Shown here: positions 7,175 to 7,743 of the stretch, in pieces | Numbering within the stretch: position 1 is the stretch's first letter | Layout: each line of letters begins with the position of its first letter | Assembly (NCBI GenBank): GCA_944385265.1 | Contig: CALWWO010000174.1 | Location: 1 to 7,743, forward strand | Direction of reading: 5' to 3' | Length of the DNA stretch: 7,743 nt | Source: an uncultured Oscillospiraceae bacterium | GTDB taxonomy: Bacteria; Bacillota_A; Clostridia; Oscillospirales; Oscillospiraceae | Translations under genes and position numbers: made by a program | Notes under the pieces: model-generated | What the model was told of the DNA's origin: nothing | The model's input: the letters and a program-made list of their open reading frames with translations, nothing else | The model's database searches: none

Positions 7175-7743
7175 TTATTTCTCGTCGAAAATACGATCTT
7201 TGTAGTAAACTACGGTGCAGTAGCCGAACGTCATCTGAAGCTTCTTGTCGGCGTCAACAGACAGTCTGTTCGTCATCATTACCTGATCGTGCAGTCTGCG
7301 TCCATAAGTACCGTCATCCGGGAACGGCGGGAGCTGTTTCGGCGGGACATACTGAATGCCTTCATATCCTTTGAGTATGAGATCAAGGCAATTTTTCTGT
7401 CTGTAAAGAACCATGTTATCATATACAAAGCCGCCGCCGAGGCACCAGTCGATATCGTTGAAGTATTTGAAAAGACGATTAATGTTTCTTGAATATTGCT
7501 CAACAGTCGTACCGATAGCCTTGTAAGCAGGAGTGCCGAGTTCGTCGCCGGAGAAGAGGAGACGGCTGTCCTTGTCAAGAAGGGCTATGCTGCCTGCCGC
7601 GTGATCCGGGATATAGAATACCTGGAGCTGACGACCGCCGAGATCGAAAACATATCCGTCCTCAACTATTTCGATGTTGTGAAGCTCAGGATATGCGATA
7701 TCGGCATACATACCGTGTACGTTCGGGATTTCCGTTGCCTTTT
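7175..7743 (-). CDS. Tandem paralog metallo-beta-lactamase-fold hydrolase, N-terminal half outside the window
   Basis: This is the C-terminal part (189 complete codons plus a stop) of a second metallo-beta-lactamase-fold protein. The frame stays open past the Met codon at 7709-7711 to the right edge, reading KATEIPNVHGM before YADIAYP. Aligned to the neighbouring gene, that Met is internal and the true start with HxHxDH must lie beyond 7743. Visible motifs are IEIVEDGYVFDLGGRQL, PDHAAGS (His codon at 7601-7603), LFSGDELGTPAYK (Asp codon at 7544-7546), LGGGFVYD in place of PGHG, and GYCTVVY near the end. It is clearly homologous to the downstream gene through this core, and both lack the last histidine. 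The tail differs: it has a Pro-rich stretch followed by a charged segment. The pair most likely arose by tandem duplication and is co-transcribed. Substrate and reaction are unknown. Confidence 0.88.
   Translation of the reverse strand, partial: KATEIPNVHGMYADIAYPELHNIEIVEDGYVFDLGGRQLQVFYIPDHAAGSIALLDKDSRLLFSGDELGTPAYKAIGTTVEQYSRNINRLFKYFNDIDWCLGGGFVYDNMVLYRQKNCLDLILKGYEGIQYVPPKQLPPFPDDGTYGRRLHDQVMMTNRLSVDADKKLQMTFGYCTVVYYKDRIFDEK

Noticed and set aside
6497..7440. The 22-base identical stretch at 6497-6518 and 7419-7440 as a recombination or mobile-element repeat
   Set aside because: Both copies encode the same GGGFVYD segment of paralogous proteins, so the repeat is explained by gene duplication and coding constraint.
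7175..7711. Complete 178-residue gene starting at the Met codon 7709-7711
   Set aside because: The frame continues unbroken to the window edge and aligns upstream with the neighbouring paralog, so this Met is internal and the gene is truncated by the window rather than short.

Overview
The window looks like a chromosomal segment of a Gram-positive anaerobe of the class Clostridia, probably an uncultured gut-type lineage. The main evidence is a PolC-type (not DnaE-only) replicative polymerase, a hallmark of Firmicutes, and the gene order rseP - ispG - polC. As I remember it, that order follows dxr in many clostridial genomes. Base composition is roughly balanced and ATA is a very common isoleucine codon. 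I cannot name a genus.

Plus-strand block (1-6151). The left edge cuts into rseP, a site-2 intramembrane zinc protease missing only its first ~33 codons, including the HExxH helix. Its stop overlaps the start of ispG, the [4Fe-4S] enzyme of the penultimate step of the MEP isoprenoid pathway. A 164-base spacer follows. It holds a good sigma-A-like promoter (1984-2012) and a perfect 10-bp hairpin that would sit at the very 5' end of the transcript. Then comes polC, whose best start is 2162 (with GGAG 7 bases upstream), not the longest open frame at 2048. PolC carries all expected catalytic parts: OB fold, PHP domain split by a DEDDh exonuclease, zinc module, polymerase aspartates and a C-terminal clamp-binding motif. 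Its N-terminal region is about 110 residues shorter than in Bacillus.

A strong hairpin terminator (perfect 16-bp stem) at 6196-6240 separates this block from a convergent minus-strand pair.

Minus-strand block (6250-7743). Two tandem paralogous metallo-beta-lactamase-fold proteins lie 10 bases apart and are read right to left; the upstream one is cut by the right edge. Both replace the usual last metal-binding histidine region (PGHG) with a conserved GGGFVYD motif, and both share a GYCT motif near the C-terminus. Their substrate is unknown.

The plus-strand genes are housekeeping: envelope proteolysis, isoprenoid precursors and replication. The minus-strand pair has no evident link to them. 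I see no mobile element, CRISPR array, RNA gene or phage gene. No wholly new system is supported; the most unusual points are the MBL pair, the short PolC N-terminus and the promoter-hairpin leader.
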